From Chitinophaga lutea (lineage in GTDB: Bacteria; Bacteroidota; Bacteroidia; Chitinophagales; Chitinophagaceae): a stretch of 64,000 bases of DNA. The position numbers and the translations under genes are program-made. The stretch lies in contig NZ_RPDH01000001.1 in NCBI RefSeq assembly GCF_003813775.1, forward strand, positions 1,054,001 through 1,118,000, given 5' to 3'. The notes under the pieces were generated by a model, which searched no databases, had not been told where the DNA came from, and worked only from the letters and a program-made list of their open reading frames with translations. How positions within the stretch are numbered: the stretch's first letter is position 1; each line of letters starts with the position of its first letter. Of this stretch, positions 1 through 8,929 are shown piece by piece.

Positions 1-1479
1 CCGCAGGAAGATATGGGCGCGCTTTTCCTGGTGGTGGAACTGCCGGACGCTTCCTCTTCCGTGCGCACCCGCGAGGTGGTGGAGCGCATCAACACCATCC
101 TCGCCTCCGATTCCGCCGTGCAGCATTTCATGGGCGTGTCGGGCATCAACTTCGTGGCCAATGCCATCAAACCCAACTCCGCCACCTTCTTCGTGAACCT
201 CAAACCCTGGGACGAACGGTTGGCGAAGGGCGACGATATGGGCACCGTTTCCGGCCGCATCCAGGGCAAACTGGCGCAGATCACAGAAGCCACGGCGCTG
301 GCCCTGCCCTCGCCTACCCTGCGCGGCATGGGCACCTCCACCGGCTTCACCTACGTGCTGGAGCAACGCAGCGGTACAGACATCGCCGAATTCACCAAAG
401 TGCTGCAAAACCTCCTGATGGCCGCCAACAAACGGCCTGAAATAGCCCGGGCGTATGCATTCTTCAGCTCCACCACCCCGGAATTCAACGTGGAGGTGAA
501 CCGCGACCGCTGCAAGCAGATGGGCGTGGCGGTAAACGATGTGTTCAGCGCGCTGCAGACATTCTTAGGCGGCCTCTATGTGAATGATTTTACCCGCTTC
601 GGGAGAAGCTTCCGCGTGGTACTGCAGGCGGATACGGCGTTCCGTAAAACGGTGAACGACCTGCAATTCTATCATGTGCGTAACCAGCAGGGAGAAATGG
701 TGCCGCTCAGTTCGCTGATCACCACCAAACTGGGCGCGGGCGCGCCGGTGATCAACCACTTTAACCTGTACCGTTCGGCAGAAATCAGCGGCACCAGTAA
801 ACCCGGCTTCAGCAGCGGCGATGCCATCAAGGCGATGGAAGAAGTGTCGAAGGAAGTGCTGCCGGCCAACTTCGGCTATGAATGGTCGAATATCTCCAAA
901 CAGGAAATTGAAGCAGGCAATAAAAGCACGATGATCTTCGCGTTGTCGATCCTCTTCGTGTTTTTGCTGCTCACTGCGTTATACGAAAGTTGGTCTGTCC
1001 CATTCTCTGTACTGCTGGCGGTTCCGGTAGCCCTGTTCGGCTCAATTGTCGCCCTGTGGCTATCCGGACAAGCCAACAGCGTTTATTCGCAGATCGGCCT
1101 GATCACGCTGATCGGGCTGTCTGCCAAAAACGCCATTCTGATCGTTGAGTTCTGTAAGGAGCGGGTAGACAGGGGGATGCCCCTGATCCAGGCCACCCTC
1201 GAAGCGGTGAGCCTCCGTTTCCGGCCCATCCTGATGACGTCGTTCGCCTTCATCCTGGGCGTTATGCCGCTGGCGCTGGCCAAAGGAGCCGGCGCCGCTT
1301 CGCGCGTCAACATCGGTTTCACGGTGGTGGGCGGTATGCTCGCGGCCACGGTGCTGGCCATTTTCAGCGTGCCGGTGCTGTACGTGCTCATTACCCGGCT
1401 GGCTTACGGTAAAAAGAAACTGGCCGAACTGGAAGAAGAAGGTAAGAAGAACCCGCCGCCGCCCTCAACGCCGCATTGA
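1..1479 (+). CDS. RND family multidrug efflux transporter, C-terminal part (5' end outside window)
   Basis: This is the inner-membrane pump subunit of a tripartite RND efflux system (AcrB/HAE1 family), which exports drugs using the proton gradient. The frame is open from base 1 and begins with PQEDMG, the motif that opens the second periplasmic loop in AcrB-type proteins, so roughly the first half of the protein is missing. About 300 residues of periplasmic porter domain follow, then hydrophobic helices including the conserved GLSAKNAILIVEF stretch (helix 10-11 region), and a Lys/Glu/Pro-rich cytoplasmic tail. The stop codon abuts the stop of the convergent antiporter gene with no spacer. The membrane-fusion and outer-membrane partners would lie upstream, outside the window. 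Confidence 0.93.
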   Translation, partial: PQEDMGALFLVVELPDASSSVRTREVVERINTILASDSAVQHFMGVSGINFVANAIKPNSATFFVNLKPWDERLAKGDDMGTVSGRIQGKLAQITEATALALPSPTLRGMGTSTGFTYVLEQRSGTDIAEFTKVLQNLLMAANKRPEIARAYAFFSSTTPEFNVEVNRDRCKQMGVAVNDVFSALQTFLGGLYVNDFTRFGRSFRVVLQADTAFRKTVNDLQFYHVRNQQGEMVPLSSLITTKLGAGAPVINHFNLYRSAEISGTSKPGFSSGDAIKAMEEVSKEVLPANFGYEWSNISKQEIEAGNKSTMIFALSILFVFLLLTALYESWSVPFSVLLAVPVALFGSIVALWLSGQANSVYSQIGLITLIGLSAKNAILIVEFCKERVDRGMPLIQATLEAVSLRFRPILMTSFAFILGVMPLALAKGAGAASRVNIGFTVVGGMLAATVLAIFSVPVLYVLITRLAYGKKKLAELEEEGKKNPPPPSTPH

Positions 1480-3345
1480 TCAGTTCCTTTCCTCCGCATT
1501 ATCCCGGTCCCAGCCCGCATCACGGATGAGCATGTTCGTGTAGGCATCCGCCTGTATGAGTTTTTGCAGTTCTTCCATTCTTTCGCGGGCTACGTTCACG
1601 TATTGTTTATCGTCGCGGTAAGCCGCGAGGCCTTTCAGTGATTTTTCGTCGAAGCGGCGGAACATGCGCGCCGCGCGCTGTGACTGGTAGGCGCGGCGGC
1701 CCAGCATTTCCAGTACGTCGGAGGCGAGGCGTAAAGAGGTATCGATGGTTTCCCTGTAGATGTGGAGAACACCGGCATTCATCAGGTCGAAAGCGTCCGC
1801 GTTCTGAGTCGCCCTCACCAGCATCTGCAGATGCGGGTAGTGTTTTTTCACCGTTTCCACCACTTCGAGGTTCTTTTCCGGTGTCGCCATGGCGATCACG
1901 ATGAGGCGCGCCTGTTCAGCCCCGGCGGATTTCAGCATGTCGAAACGCGCCGCATCGCCGTAATACACTTTCAGGCCCATCTGCCGCAACAGGTCTACCC
2001 GGTCGGAATCCAGATCAAGTACCGTGGAATGCACCCCGCTGGCGCGCAGGAAACGGCCTACCACCGTCCCGAAATGATCGAAGCCGGCGATGATCACGGG
2101 GTTCTTTTCATCGATCGCATCCTGCTCACGTTCTTCTTTATTGGCCGTGCAGCCGAATCGCGGCACAATCACTTTTTCATAAGCCAGCATCAGCAGCGGC
2201 GTCAGCGCCATGGTGATGGCCACTACGGCCATCATGATATCGATCAGTTCTACCGGGAGTAATTTCGATTGTTTCGAAAACGAAAACAGCACAAAGGCGA
2301 ATTCACCCACCTGCGGTAAAGCAAAAGCAAAGAGGAGGTTCTGTTCACCGCTGAGACGGAACAGCTTGCCCAAACCGGCCAGCACCGAAAATTTCAGCAC
2401 GAGTATGCCGGCCACGAGGCCGCTTACCAGCCAGGGCTGCTGCAGGATGAGATCGAAGTTGATAGTGGCGCCCACGCCGATAAAAAACAGGCCCAGCAGC
2501 AATCCCTTGAACGGTTCGATGTCGCTTTCCAGTTCATGACGGTATTCGCTGTTGGCGAGCACTACCCCGCCCAGAAATGCGCCCAGCGCGGGGCTCAGGC
2601 CCACCAGCGTCATCAGTACCGCGATAGCCACTACCAGCAGCAGCGCCGATGCTGTGAACAATTCGCGCAGGCGGGTGCGGGCTACAATGTGCAGGATGGG
2701 TTTCACCACATAGCGGCCACCCACCACCAGTACGCTCACCGCGCCGAACACGATCAGCGTTTTGGCCCAGGCCGGCTGATGCGCGATCAGCGACTGCCCG
2801 TCTTCCACCGTTCCGGCCGCCCCTTCAGGCCCCAGCAACGGGAAAATGGCCAGCATCGGGATTACCGCCACATCCTGGAACAACAGCACGGAAAACGCGC
2901 TTTGCCCAGCCGCGGACCCCATCTGCCCTTTTTCATTCAATATCTGTAATACGATCGCGGTAGACGACAGCGACAAGATCATGCCCAGCACCAGCGCCTC
3001 GTTCCACCGCAGCCCCAGCATAAAACCGAGGCCCGCGATCAGTATGGCCGTTACCGTTACCTGCAGCCCGCCGAGCCCGAGAATGGGCGCACGCAGCTTC
3101 CAGAGCAGCGAAGGCTCCAGCTCGAGGCCGATCAGGAATAACATCATCACCACCCCGAACTCCGCAAAGTGCATGAGGTCTTCCCCGCCATGCCCGATCA
3201 GCCCCAGCAGCGCCGGGCCGATGATGATACCGCCGATGAGATAACCCAGCACCGAGCCCAGGTTCAGCTTTTTGGCCAGCGGCACAAATACCACCATGGT
3301 GGCGAGGTACACTAACGCCTGGTAAAAAAATGATTCGTTCGACAT
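1480..3345 (-). CDS. CPA2 monovalent cation:proton antiporter with RCK domain (KefB/KefC type)
   Basis: This 621-residue inner-membrane protein has about twelve hydrophobic helices in residues 1-390, typical of the CPA2 Na+/H+ exchanger fold. A C-terminal RCK/TrkA-N Rossmann domain follows from about residue 410, with the nucleotide-binding signature GFDHFG and a downstream DLDSDRV acidic turn. KefB/KefC proteins are glutathione-gated K+ efflux systems that acidify the cytoplasm during electrophile stress. The gene lies 13 bp downstream of a KefF/KefG-like quinone reductase on the same strand, the usual pairing of this system. Whether this protein responds to glutathione, or is a simpler Na+ or K+ antiporter, cannot be told from sequence alone. 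Confidence 0.9.
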   Translation of the reverse strand: MSNESFFYQALVYLATMVVFVPLAKKLNLGSVLGYLIGGIIIGPALLGLIGHGGEDLMHFAEFGVVMMLFLIGLELEPSLLWKLRAPILGLGGLQVTVTAILIAGLGFMLGLRWNEALVLGMILSLSSTAIVLQILNEKGQMGSAAGQSAFSVLLFQDVAVIPMLAIFPLLGPEGAAGTVEDGQSLIAHQPAWAKTLIVFGAVSVLVVGGRYVVKPILHIVARTRLRELFTASALLLVVAIAVLMTLVGLSPALGAFLGGVVLANSEYRHELESDIEPFKGLLLGLFFIGVGATINFDLILQQPWLVSGLVAGILVLKFSVLAGLGKLFRLSGEQNLLFAFALPQVGEFAFVLFSFSKQSKLLPVELIDIMMAVVAITMALTPLLMLAYEKVIVPRFGCTANKEEREQDAIDEKNPVIIAGFDHFGTVVGRFLRASGVHSTVLDLDSDRVDLLRQMGLKVYYGDAARFDMLKSAGAEQARLIVIAMATPEKNLEVVETVKKHYPHLQMLVRATQNADAFDLMNAGVLHIYRETIDTSLRLASDVLEMLGRRAYQSQRAARMFRRFDEKSLKGLAAYRDDKQYVNVARERMEELQKLIQADAYTNMLIRDAGWDRDNAEERN

Positions 3346-3358
3346 ACGCAGTTTTCAG

Positions 3359-3913
3359 TTATGGTTGAGGAATGCCCAATTGCGGCGTTTTCAGCTGTTC
3401 CAGCAGTTGCACGTAACGCGCGGCGTATTCGCCGAGCTGCTGATCGTTTAAAGTATTGGAGCCGTGCACCAGGAAAGGCGGCAGGTAGTTCATGTTGCAA
3501 AGCCCCGCCGTGCGTTCGAACGGCAGCAGGAATTCCTTTATGGAATGCCCGTGGTGGCCCTGCGGCGTGTAGGCGGCTTCATTGCCGCCCATGGAAAGCA
3601 CATTCATCATGTGTTTGCCCTGCAGGCGGGTGCCGTTTTTGCCGTATGCCCAGCCATGCTCCAGCACCAGGTCGAGCCACTGTTTGATGAGGGCGGGACT
3701 GCTATACCAGTAAAAAGGATGTTGAAAGAGGATGATGTCGTGCTGCTCGAGCACCGCCTGTTCTACCTGCGGCAGTACGTCAAAATCGGGGTACAACTGA
3801 TAAAGATCGCGGATGGTCACGTCTTTGACGGTAGCGGCCGCCTGCAGCAGCCGGGCGTGTATGCGTGACCGTTCAAAGGCCGGGTGGGCAAAAAGAATGA
3901 GTATTTTGGGCAC
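3359..3913 (-). CDS. NAD(P)H oxidoreductase, KefF/KefG-like antiporter ancillary subunit
   Basis: This is a flavodoxin-fold quinone reductase of 184 residues. The N-terminal beta strand and FMN-phosphate loop read ILILFAHPAFERSR, followed by the QHPFYWYSSPALIKQWLD motif characteristic of the MdaB/KefF/NQO1 family. KefF and KefG are cytosolic subunits that activate KefC and KefB and reduce electrophilic quinones, and the next gene downstream (13 bp) encodes such an antiporter. The start chosen is a GTG at 3913, because a T-rich element ending TTTG lies 5 bases before it and the first conserved strand begins within three residues; no ATG is available upstream of the fold. Confidence 0.88.
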   Translation of the reverse strand: MPKILILFAHPAFERSRIHARLLQAAATVKDVTIRDLYQLYPDFDVLPQVEQAVLEQHDIILFQHPFYWYSSPALIKQWLDLVLEHGWAYGKNGTRLQGKHMMNVLSMGGNEAAYTPQGHHGHSIKEFLLPFERTAGLCNMNYLPPFLVHGSNTLNDQQLGEYAARYVQLLEQLKTPQLGIPQP

Positions 3914-3928
3914 GGGCGCAAAAAATTA

Positions 3929-4033
3929 CGGATTAGGAAATGCGGTGCTCTCGGCACGCCTGAAAAAAATTGGCGCAAACCGCTTTACGAAGCCGAAATT
4001 ACTGATTATCGGCAAGCCGGCATTCCTAATCCG
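3929..4033. repeat. Imperfect 14-15 bp inverted repeats bounding a ~76-bp spacer
   Basis: The left arm at 3929-3943 and the right arm at 4020-4033 are reverse complements except for one extra base in the left arm (core GGATTAGG/CCTAATCC). They bound about 76 bp in the gap between kefF-like and pgl. The outline is that of a small MITE-like element or a long stem-loop between two same-strand transcription units. No clear target-site duplication was found. Confidence 0.45.
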
Positions 4034-4040
4034 CAAAGTA

Positions 4041-4766
4041 TTATACCTGCAGCGCTTCCGCGGCTGCTTCGTCCACAAACCAGTGCAGCTGCCCGTTTTC
4101 GGGACGGATGAGCTGGGAAGGGAATTTATCGGGGTCGGTAGCGCCGTCGATCACGCTCTTTAACGTCAGGGCTTTGCCGGCGCCGGTGGCCATGAACACC
4201 ACGCAGGCCGAAAGGTTGGTGACCGGGGCTGTGAGCGTGATGCGGTACATCGCCTGCGCCTCGAGCCAGAAGGCTTTCACCCAGGCCTTGCGCTCGTGCA
4301 CGATGGGCAGGCCGGGGAAGAGAGACAGCGTGTGGCCGTCGTCGCCCATGCCCAGCAGCACCAGGTCGAACGTATTCGGTTTGCCGTCGAAATATTCGTG
4401 CAGCGTTTTTTCATATTCCGCAGCGGCCGCTTCCGGCTCGATGTCGGTGCGCATCACAAAGATATTCTCCGGCAGGGCGCCCACCTTGTCGAGCAGCACA
4501 TCATACGCCATGCGGGCGTTATTGCGGCTGTCTTCAAAAGGTACGGCCCTTTCGTCGCCCCAGAAAAAATGCACCTTCTTCCAGTCGATCATGTTCACGT
4601 AGGGCTCTTTGGCCAGCAACGCGTACAGGGCTTTCGGCGTATTGCCGCCCGAGAGGGCGAAGGTAAACCGGTCCTGTTGCTGGAGCACTTCCTGGATGTA
4701 CTGGCTGATGAAGGCGGCCAGGTTTTCGCTGAGTTGCTGCGTGTCTTTTGCGATATGCAGTTCCAT
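4041..4766 (-). CDS. pgl: 6-phosphogluconolactonase
   Basis: This cytosolic enzyme hydrolyses 6-phosphoglucono-1,5-lactone to 6-phosphogluconate, step two of the oxidative pentose phosphate pathway. The 241-residue protein fits the DevB/SOL family length. Visible motifs are the sugar-phosphate loop ALSGGNTPKALY (residues 37-48), FFWGDERAVP (67-76) and LGMGDDGHTLSLFPG (138-152). The frame stays open for 59 codons upstream into the preceding gene, but the ATG at 4766 is preferred because conserved sequence starts right after it and it clears zwf by 53 bp. It is the last gene of the gnd-zwf-pgl operon. Confidence 0.95.
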   Translation of the reverse strand: MELHIAKDTQQLSENLAAFISQYIQEVLQQQDRFTFALSGGNTPKALYALLAKEPYVNMIDWKKVHFFWGDERAVPFEDSRNNARMAYDVLLDKVGALPENIFVMRTDIEPEAAAAEYEKTLHEYFDGKPNTFDLVLLGMGDDGHTLSLFPGLPIVHERKAWVKAFWLEAQAMYRITLTAPVTNLSACVVFMATGAGKALTLKSVIDGATDPDKFPSQLIRPENGQLHWFVDEAAAEALQV

Positions 4767-4780
4767 ATGGTATAAATTAA

Positions 4781-4804
4781 GCAGGCCGGCGTTCACCGGC
4801 CTGC
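4781..4804 (-). other. GC-rich hairpin between zwf and pgl
   Basis: A perfect 9-bp stem (GCAGGCCGG with CCGGCCTGC) and a 6-base loop lie in the 53-bp gap between the zwf stop and the pgl start. On the minus strand it is followed only by CTTAATTTATA, a weak U-run. It is therefore more likely an RNA-processing, stability or attenuating element than a full terminator. Confidence 0.5.
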
Positions 4805-4819
4805 TGGCAGTAACAAATA

Positions 4820-6325
4820 TTATCTGGCCGGCGGCAGGTTGATCCAGGAATGGCCGTCGCGCGCAATGAGCGCATCGGCGTCTTCCGGTCCCCACGAATC
4901 CGGTACGTAGTTCGGGAAATCTTGCGGAGTGCGGTTTTCCCACGTCTCCAGGATGGGCATGATCACCTTCCAGGCGGCTTCCACCTGGTCGGCCCGCATG
5001 AAGAGGGTGGCGTCTCCTTCCATCACGTCGAGCAGCAGCGTTTCATATGCCTCGGGCGTATGATCGTCGGAGCCTTCGTAGTTGAAAGTCATGTTCACCG
5101 GGTCGAGCGTCATGGTCTGACCGGGGCGTTTCGCCTGAAAGCGGATACGGATATCCATTTCCGGCTGGATGCTGATGGTCAGGCGGTTGGAGCGCCAGGA
5201 TTCCGCGGCTTCCGAAGGGAACGCGAAAGTGGGCGCATCCTTGAACTGGATGGTGATATGCGTCGATTTCTGGTGCATCAGTTTACCGGTGCGCACGTAA
5301 AACGGCACACCCTGCCAGCGCCAGTTATCGACATAAAACTTCACCGCGGCGTAGGTTTCGGTATTGGATACCGGGTCTACCCCTTTTTCTTCACGGTAGC
5401 CCGTCACCTGTTTCCCTTTCATCCAACCCGCGCCGTACTGGCCGCGAACCGCGCTTTCATGCACATCTTCCTTTTTGATGGGGCGGATGGCGTTGAGCAC
5501 GTCTACTTTTTTATTACGGATCTCGTTGGCGTCGAAAGAAACGGGCGCTTCCATGGCCACCATACACATCAGCTGCAGGATGTGGTTCTGCACCATATCG
5601 CGCAGGGCGCCGGAGTGCTCATAGTAACCGCCGCGGCCTTCGAGGCCCACGCTTTCGGCGGCCGTGATCTGGATGTGATCGATATAATGACGGTTCCATA
5701 CCGGTTCGAAAAGTGCGTTGGCGAAGCGGAGGGCCAGGATGTTCTGCACCGTTTCCTTACCGAGGTAATGGTCGATGCGGAAAATCTGTTCTTCCGCGAA
5801 GAGGCCGGAGAGCAGGTCGTTGAGCTCATGCGCGCTGGCGAGGTCGTGGCCGAAAGGTTTTTCGATCACGATGCGGGTGGTGCTTTTGTCTTTGCACAGG
5901 TTGAGCGTACCCAGCTCCTGCGCGATGGAGGGCACCAGCTGCGGCGCTACGGCCAGGTAAAAGATCACGTTCGGATGGGTACCCCATTCCTTTTCCTTCG
6001 TCTGCACATATTCCGCGATGCGCTGGTACGATTTGACATCGCCCGCATCCAGCTGGAGATAGTTCACATGATCGAAGAACTCCTTGTAATGCCCGTTGGC
6101 TTCCGCTTTACGGCGCGAGAACTTGGTGATGCCTTCCTGTAAATGGCTGCGGTAATTTTCGTTGCTGTATTCGGTACGGCCTATCCCTACGATGGCAAAA
6201 TGTTCCGGCATCCACTCGTCGAGGAAGAGGTTGTAGAGTGCGGGCGTCAGTTTGCGGTAGTTCAGGTCCCCGCTACCGCCGAAGATAAACAGGATCGAGG
6301 CAGGCGGGCGTTTATGTTGTTGCAT
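4820..6325 (-). CDS. zwf: Glucose-6-phosphate 1-dehydrogenase
   Basis: This enzyme oxidises glucose 6-phosphate to 6-phosphogluconolactone and produces NADPH (or NADH in some bacteria). The 501-residue protein has the N-terminal Rossmann signature FIFGGSGDLNYRKL (about residues 13-26) and the substrate-binding catalytic peptide RIDHYLGKETVQN (about 178-190). The EKPFGHDLASA nucleotide-binding segment precedes the catalytic peptide. Length and motif order match the family. It lies 14 bp after gnd and 53 bp before pgl on the same strand, so one transcript probably carries the whole oxidative branch. Confidence 0.97.
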   Translation of the reverse strand: MQQHKRPPASILFIFGGSGDLNYRKLTPALYNLFLDEWMPEHFAIVGIGRTEYSNENYRSHLQEGITKFSRRKAEANGHYKEFFDHVNYLQLDAGDVKSYQRIAEYVQTKEKEWGTHPNVIFYLAVAPQLVPSIAQELGTLNLCKDKSTTRIVIEKPFGHDLASAHELNDLLSGLFAEEQIFRIDHYLGKETVQNILALRFANALFEPVWNRHYIDHIQITAAESVGLEGRGGYYEHSGALRDMVQNHILQLMCMVAMEAPVSFDANEIRNKKVDVLNAIRPIKKEDVHESAVRGQYGAGWMKGKQVTGYREEKGVDPVSNTETYAAVKFYVDNWRWQGVPFYVRTGKLMHQKSTHITIQFKDAPTFAFPSEAAESWRSNRLTISIQPEMDIRIRFQAKRPGQTMTLDPVNMTFNYEGSDDHTPEAYETLLLDVMEGDATLFMRADQVEAAWKVIMPILETWENRTPQDFPNYVPDSWGPEDADALIARDGHSWINLPPAR

Positions 6326-6339
6326 AAAAAATGAAAAAA

Positions 6340-7758
6340 TTATGAATGGTGTTGCCAGGAAGTATGGAAACTGCCAGGCATGTCTATACGCTGATAGGTA
6401 TGCGCGCCGAAATAGTCCCGCTGTGCCTGAACCAGGTTAGTGGGCAGTTTTTCGGTACGGTATGCATCGAAATAAGAAAGGGCGGCCATAAACCCTGCAG
6501 CCGGGAGGCCGGCCTGTGCCGCCTGTACGATCACGGCGCGGGTGTTATGCTCCTTGCTTTTTACAATTTCAGCCACGGCTTTGTTCAGCAGCAGGTTGGG
6601 CGCATCCGGTGCTTCTTTGAGCGCCGTGTAGAAGGTGCCCAGCAGCGCCGAGCGGATAATGCAGCCGCCTCGCCAAACCTTCACCGCTTCCGGTAAGGGA
6701 ATGTCCATCTGGTGCGCGGCGGAAGCGTTGTGCAGCATCGCCATGCCCTGTGCGTAGCACATGATGGTGGCGAATTGCAGGGCGTCTTTCACCTGGGAGA
6801 TGAACAGGCCGGTTTCCGCGGATACCGGGATTTTAGGCTCGGCATATACTTTGGCCGCTTCCACCCTTTCGTCTTTAAAGGCCGAAATAGTACGCATGGC
6901 CACCGCCGTGTCGATGATCGTGGCGGGTACGCCGAGGTCCATCGCTTCCTGTGACGTCCATTTGCCCGTGCCTTTGGAGCCGGCTTTATCGGAGATCACG
7001 TCGATGAGGCGCTGACCGGATTTATCGTCGTTCTGCAGAAATATGTCGGCGGTGATTTCGAGGAGGAAAGACTGCATTTCGCCTTCGTTCCATTCCCTGT
7101 ACACCTGGTGGAGCTGGTCGTTGTTGAGGCCGGCGGCTTTCAGCAGGCGGTAGCTTTCGCTGATGAGCTGCATGATGGCGTATTCGATGCCGTTGTGCAC
7201 CATCTTCACGTAGTGGCCGGCGGCGCCTTTGCCGAGGTAAGCCACGCAGGGCTCGCCGTCAACTTTGGCGGAAATGGCTTCCAGCATGGGCTTCACATGT
7301 GCATAAGCCTCCTGGTCGCCGCCCGGCATAATGCTCGGGCCGGTACGGGCGCCCTGTTCGCCACCCGAAACGCCTACGCCCATGAAATGGAAACCGGCCG
7401 CTTTGGTGGCCGATACGCGGCGAAGGGTGTCTGTAAAATGGGAATTTCCTCCGTCGATAACGATGTCTCCCGGCTCCAGTAAAGGTTTCAGGGATTCGAG
7501 CACATCGTCTACCGGTTTACCGGCCGGCACCAGCATCATCACCCGGCGGGGTTTCTGCAGCTGGGTGATCATTTCTTCGAGGGATACCACGCCTTTTACG
7601 CGGGTGCCCGCGGTGGCGGAGGTTTCAAGGGCCTGTGCCTTTTCGGTGTCTTTGTCGAACCCGATCACGGCAAAACCATGGTCGGCCATATTGAGCAGGA
7701 GGTTACGCCCCATCACGCCCAGGCCGATCATTCCGAATTCATACATGCTGTTTGCCAT
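6340..7758 (-). CDS. gnd: 6-phosphogluconate dehydrogenase, decarboxylating
   Basis: This homodimeric cytosolic enzyme converts 6-phosphogluconate to ribulose 5-phosphate, CO2 and NADPH. It has 472 residues, the length of the long Gnd class. The N-terminal dinucleotide motif is GMIGLGVMGRNLL, followed by VSGGEQGARTGPS and the catalytic segment GAAGHYVKMVHNGIEY with the proton-transfer lysine. It is the first gene of the operon. A possible -7 element (TAATTTCG, 7782-7789) lies about 23 bases before the ATG. A second in-frame ATG four codons in (7746) is an alternative start. Confidence 0.97.
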   Translation of the reverse strand: MANSMYEFGMIGLGVMGRNLLLNMADHGFAVIGFDKDTEKAQALETSATAGTRVKGVVSLEEMITQLQKPRRVMMLVPAGKPVDDVLESLKPLLEPGDIVIDGGNSHFTDTLRRVSATKAAGFHFMGVGVSGGEQGARTGPSIMPGGDQEAYAHVKPMLEAISAKVDGEPCVAYLGKGAAGHYVKMVHNGIEYAIMQLISESYRLLKAAGLNNDQLHQVYREWNEGEMQSFLLEITADIFLQNDDKSGQRLIDVISDKAGSKGTGKWTSQEAMDLGVPATIIDTAVAMRTISAFKDERVEAAKVYAEPKIPVSAETGLFISQVKDALQFATIMCYAQGMAMLHNASAAHQMDIPLPEAVKVWRGGCIIRSALLGTFYTALKEAPDAPNLLLNKAVAEIVKSKEHNTRAVIVQAAQAGLPAAGFMAALSYFDAYRTEKLPTNLVQAQRDYFGAHTYQRIDMPGSFHTSWQHHS

Positions 7759-7807
7759 AGAGTATTAACTGAATTGTGCGGCGAAATTAGCCATTTAGCC
7801 ACTATTA

Positions 7808-8365
7808 TTATTTATGCAATTGTAAAGTGAGGTCGCGCAGGGCCACCAATGCCCGCTGCACCAGGTCGATCGTTTTGTCGTCGATCAGCCGGCCTTCGGC
7901 GTCGAATTTCCCGGAGGCCTGGGCCACCAGTACTTCCGGTTTAACCACCTGTTTCATGTCCAGGAACTGGAAAACGGCTTTAAAAGCCAGTTGCATGCGC
8001 ACGGTGCCCCACATGCCGGGGGTGGCACCCATGAGCGCTACGGGCTTGTGCAGCAGGGGAGCGTCAGGGCCACGGGAAGCCCAGTCGATGGCGTTTTTAA
8101 GTCCGCCGGGGATGGAGTAATTGTATTCCGGCGAAACGATCAGGATGGCCTGCGCCCGGGCCAGCGTTTCCCGGAAGGCCCGCACCGGCTCCGGCCTGTC
8201 GCCGGTATCGAGGTCCGCGTTATACACGGGTACAGCGGAAAAATCGGCAATTTCGGCGGTAACGCCTTCCGGCAGCAGCTCCAGCGCCGCTTTTAATAAT
8301 GCCGTGTTATAAGATCCTTTTCTCAGACTTCCGGAAATCCCAACGAGGTGGACAGGTGCACTCAT
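7808..8365 (-). CDS. NADPH-dependent FMN reductase / azo- or quinone-reductase family protein
   Basis: This 185-residue flavodoxin-fold protein belongs to the FMN_red family (YieF/ChrR/SsuE-like). The phosphate-binding loop GISGSLRKGSYNTALL is at the N-terminus, and the flavin-ring loop SPEYNYSIPGGLKNAIDW is near residue 100; both are diagnostic. Such enzymes reduce flavins, quinones, azo dyes or chromate with NAD(P)H, so the exact substrate cannot be assigned. It stands alone in front of the gnd operon with about 50 bp between. A -7 element ends just 4 bases before the ATG, so the mRNA may be leaderless. Confidence 0.9.
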   Translation of the reverse strand: MSAPVHLVGISGSLRKGSYNTALLKAALELLPEGVTAEIADFSAVPVYNADLDTGDRPEPVRAFRETLARAQAILIVSPEYNYSIPGGLKNAIDWASRGPDAPLLHKPVALMGATPGMWGTVRMQLAFKAVFQFLDMKQVVKPEVLVAQASGKFDAEGRLIDDKTIDLVQRALVALRDLTLQLHK

Positions 8366-8369
8366 TCAA

Positions 8370-8377
8370 CAAAAATA
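8370..8377 (-). promoter_or_regulatory. Bacteroidetes -7 element, 4 bases from the start codon
   Basis: On the minus strand the sequence reads TATTTTTG, then TTGA, then the ATG of the FMN reductase. This matches TAnnTTTG fully. The spacing puts the expected transcription start at or next to the initiation codon. Confidence 0.6.
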
Positions 8378-8442
8378 GGCACAAAAATGCTATAGGAAAA
8401 GTGGGATAAGCGGTATAAATTACAGTATTTAATCCCGACCCC

Positions 8443-8844
8443 ATGAAATTAGGAGTGATACTGAAACATTATTTACCGTGCTTGTATTTCATTTTCCTGT
8501 CTTTATGCATAGCATATTCAGCTTATAACAGCCCCGCCTTCGATGCCGCCGGCATACGGAACAACCTTGTCACCGCACTGGTGATGCTGGTGCTTTTCCT
8601 GGGCCTGCTCTTCTTCCGGCGCACCTATGCGCGGATGATCGCGGGTTTGCTGATGTTGTTCCTCTCCCTGTATTTTTCCCTGGCCTGGTTCGACGAGATG
8701 GTGGACATCCATCAAGCGGGCGGAGAGCCGTCGGCCGCACTGCGCAGTGCGATCTACTATATCGCCGGGGCTTTCTGTATGGCTATTCTGCTGATCGTCC
8801 CGCTGCACCTGCCGCAGCGGGCGCCGTTGTACAACCGGAAATAA
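8443..8844 (+). CDS. Small integral membrane protein of unknown function
   Basis: This 133-residue protein has four clear hydrophobic segments (about residues 9-27, 43-61, 67-88 and 105-124) and a short basic C-terminal tail (PQRAPLYNRK). I do not recognise a family. An acidic loop with DEMVDIHQAGGEPS lies between helices 3 and 4. It is divergent from the FMN reductase and followed by a repeat-rich, gene-free stretch, so context gives no function. Confidence 0.6.
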   Translation: MKLGVILKHYLPCLYFIFLSLCIAYSAYNSPAFDAAGIRNNLVTALVMLVLFLGLLFFRRTYARMIAGLLMLFLSLYFSLAWFDEMVDIHQAGGEPSAALRSAIYYIAGAFCMAILLIVPLHLPQRAPLYNRK

Positions 8845-8929
8845 ACCCGGACGGCGGAAGGGGCTTCCAGTCCGTAGCGTAAAATGATTGTGGCAGCCAG
8901 GGCGATTTCGGGCCTGGCTGAAGGGAAAC

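Noticed and set aside
4767..4943. Longer N-terminus for 6-phosphogluconolactonase
   Set aside because: The added 59 residues overlap the end of zwf and cross the hairpin; the conserved protein begins at the ATG at 4766.
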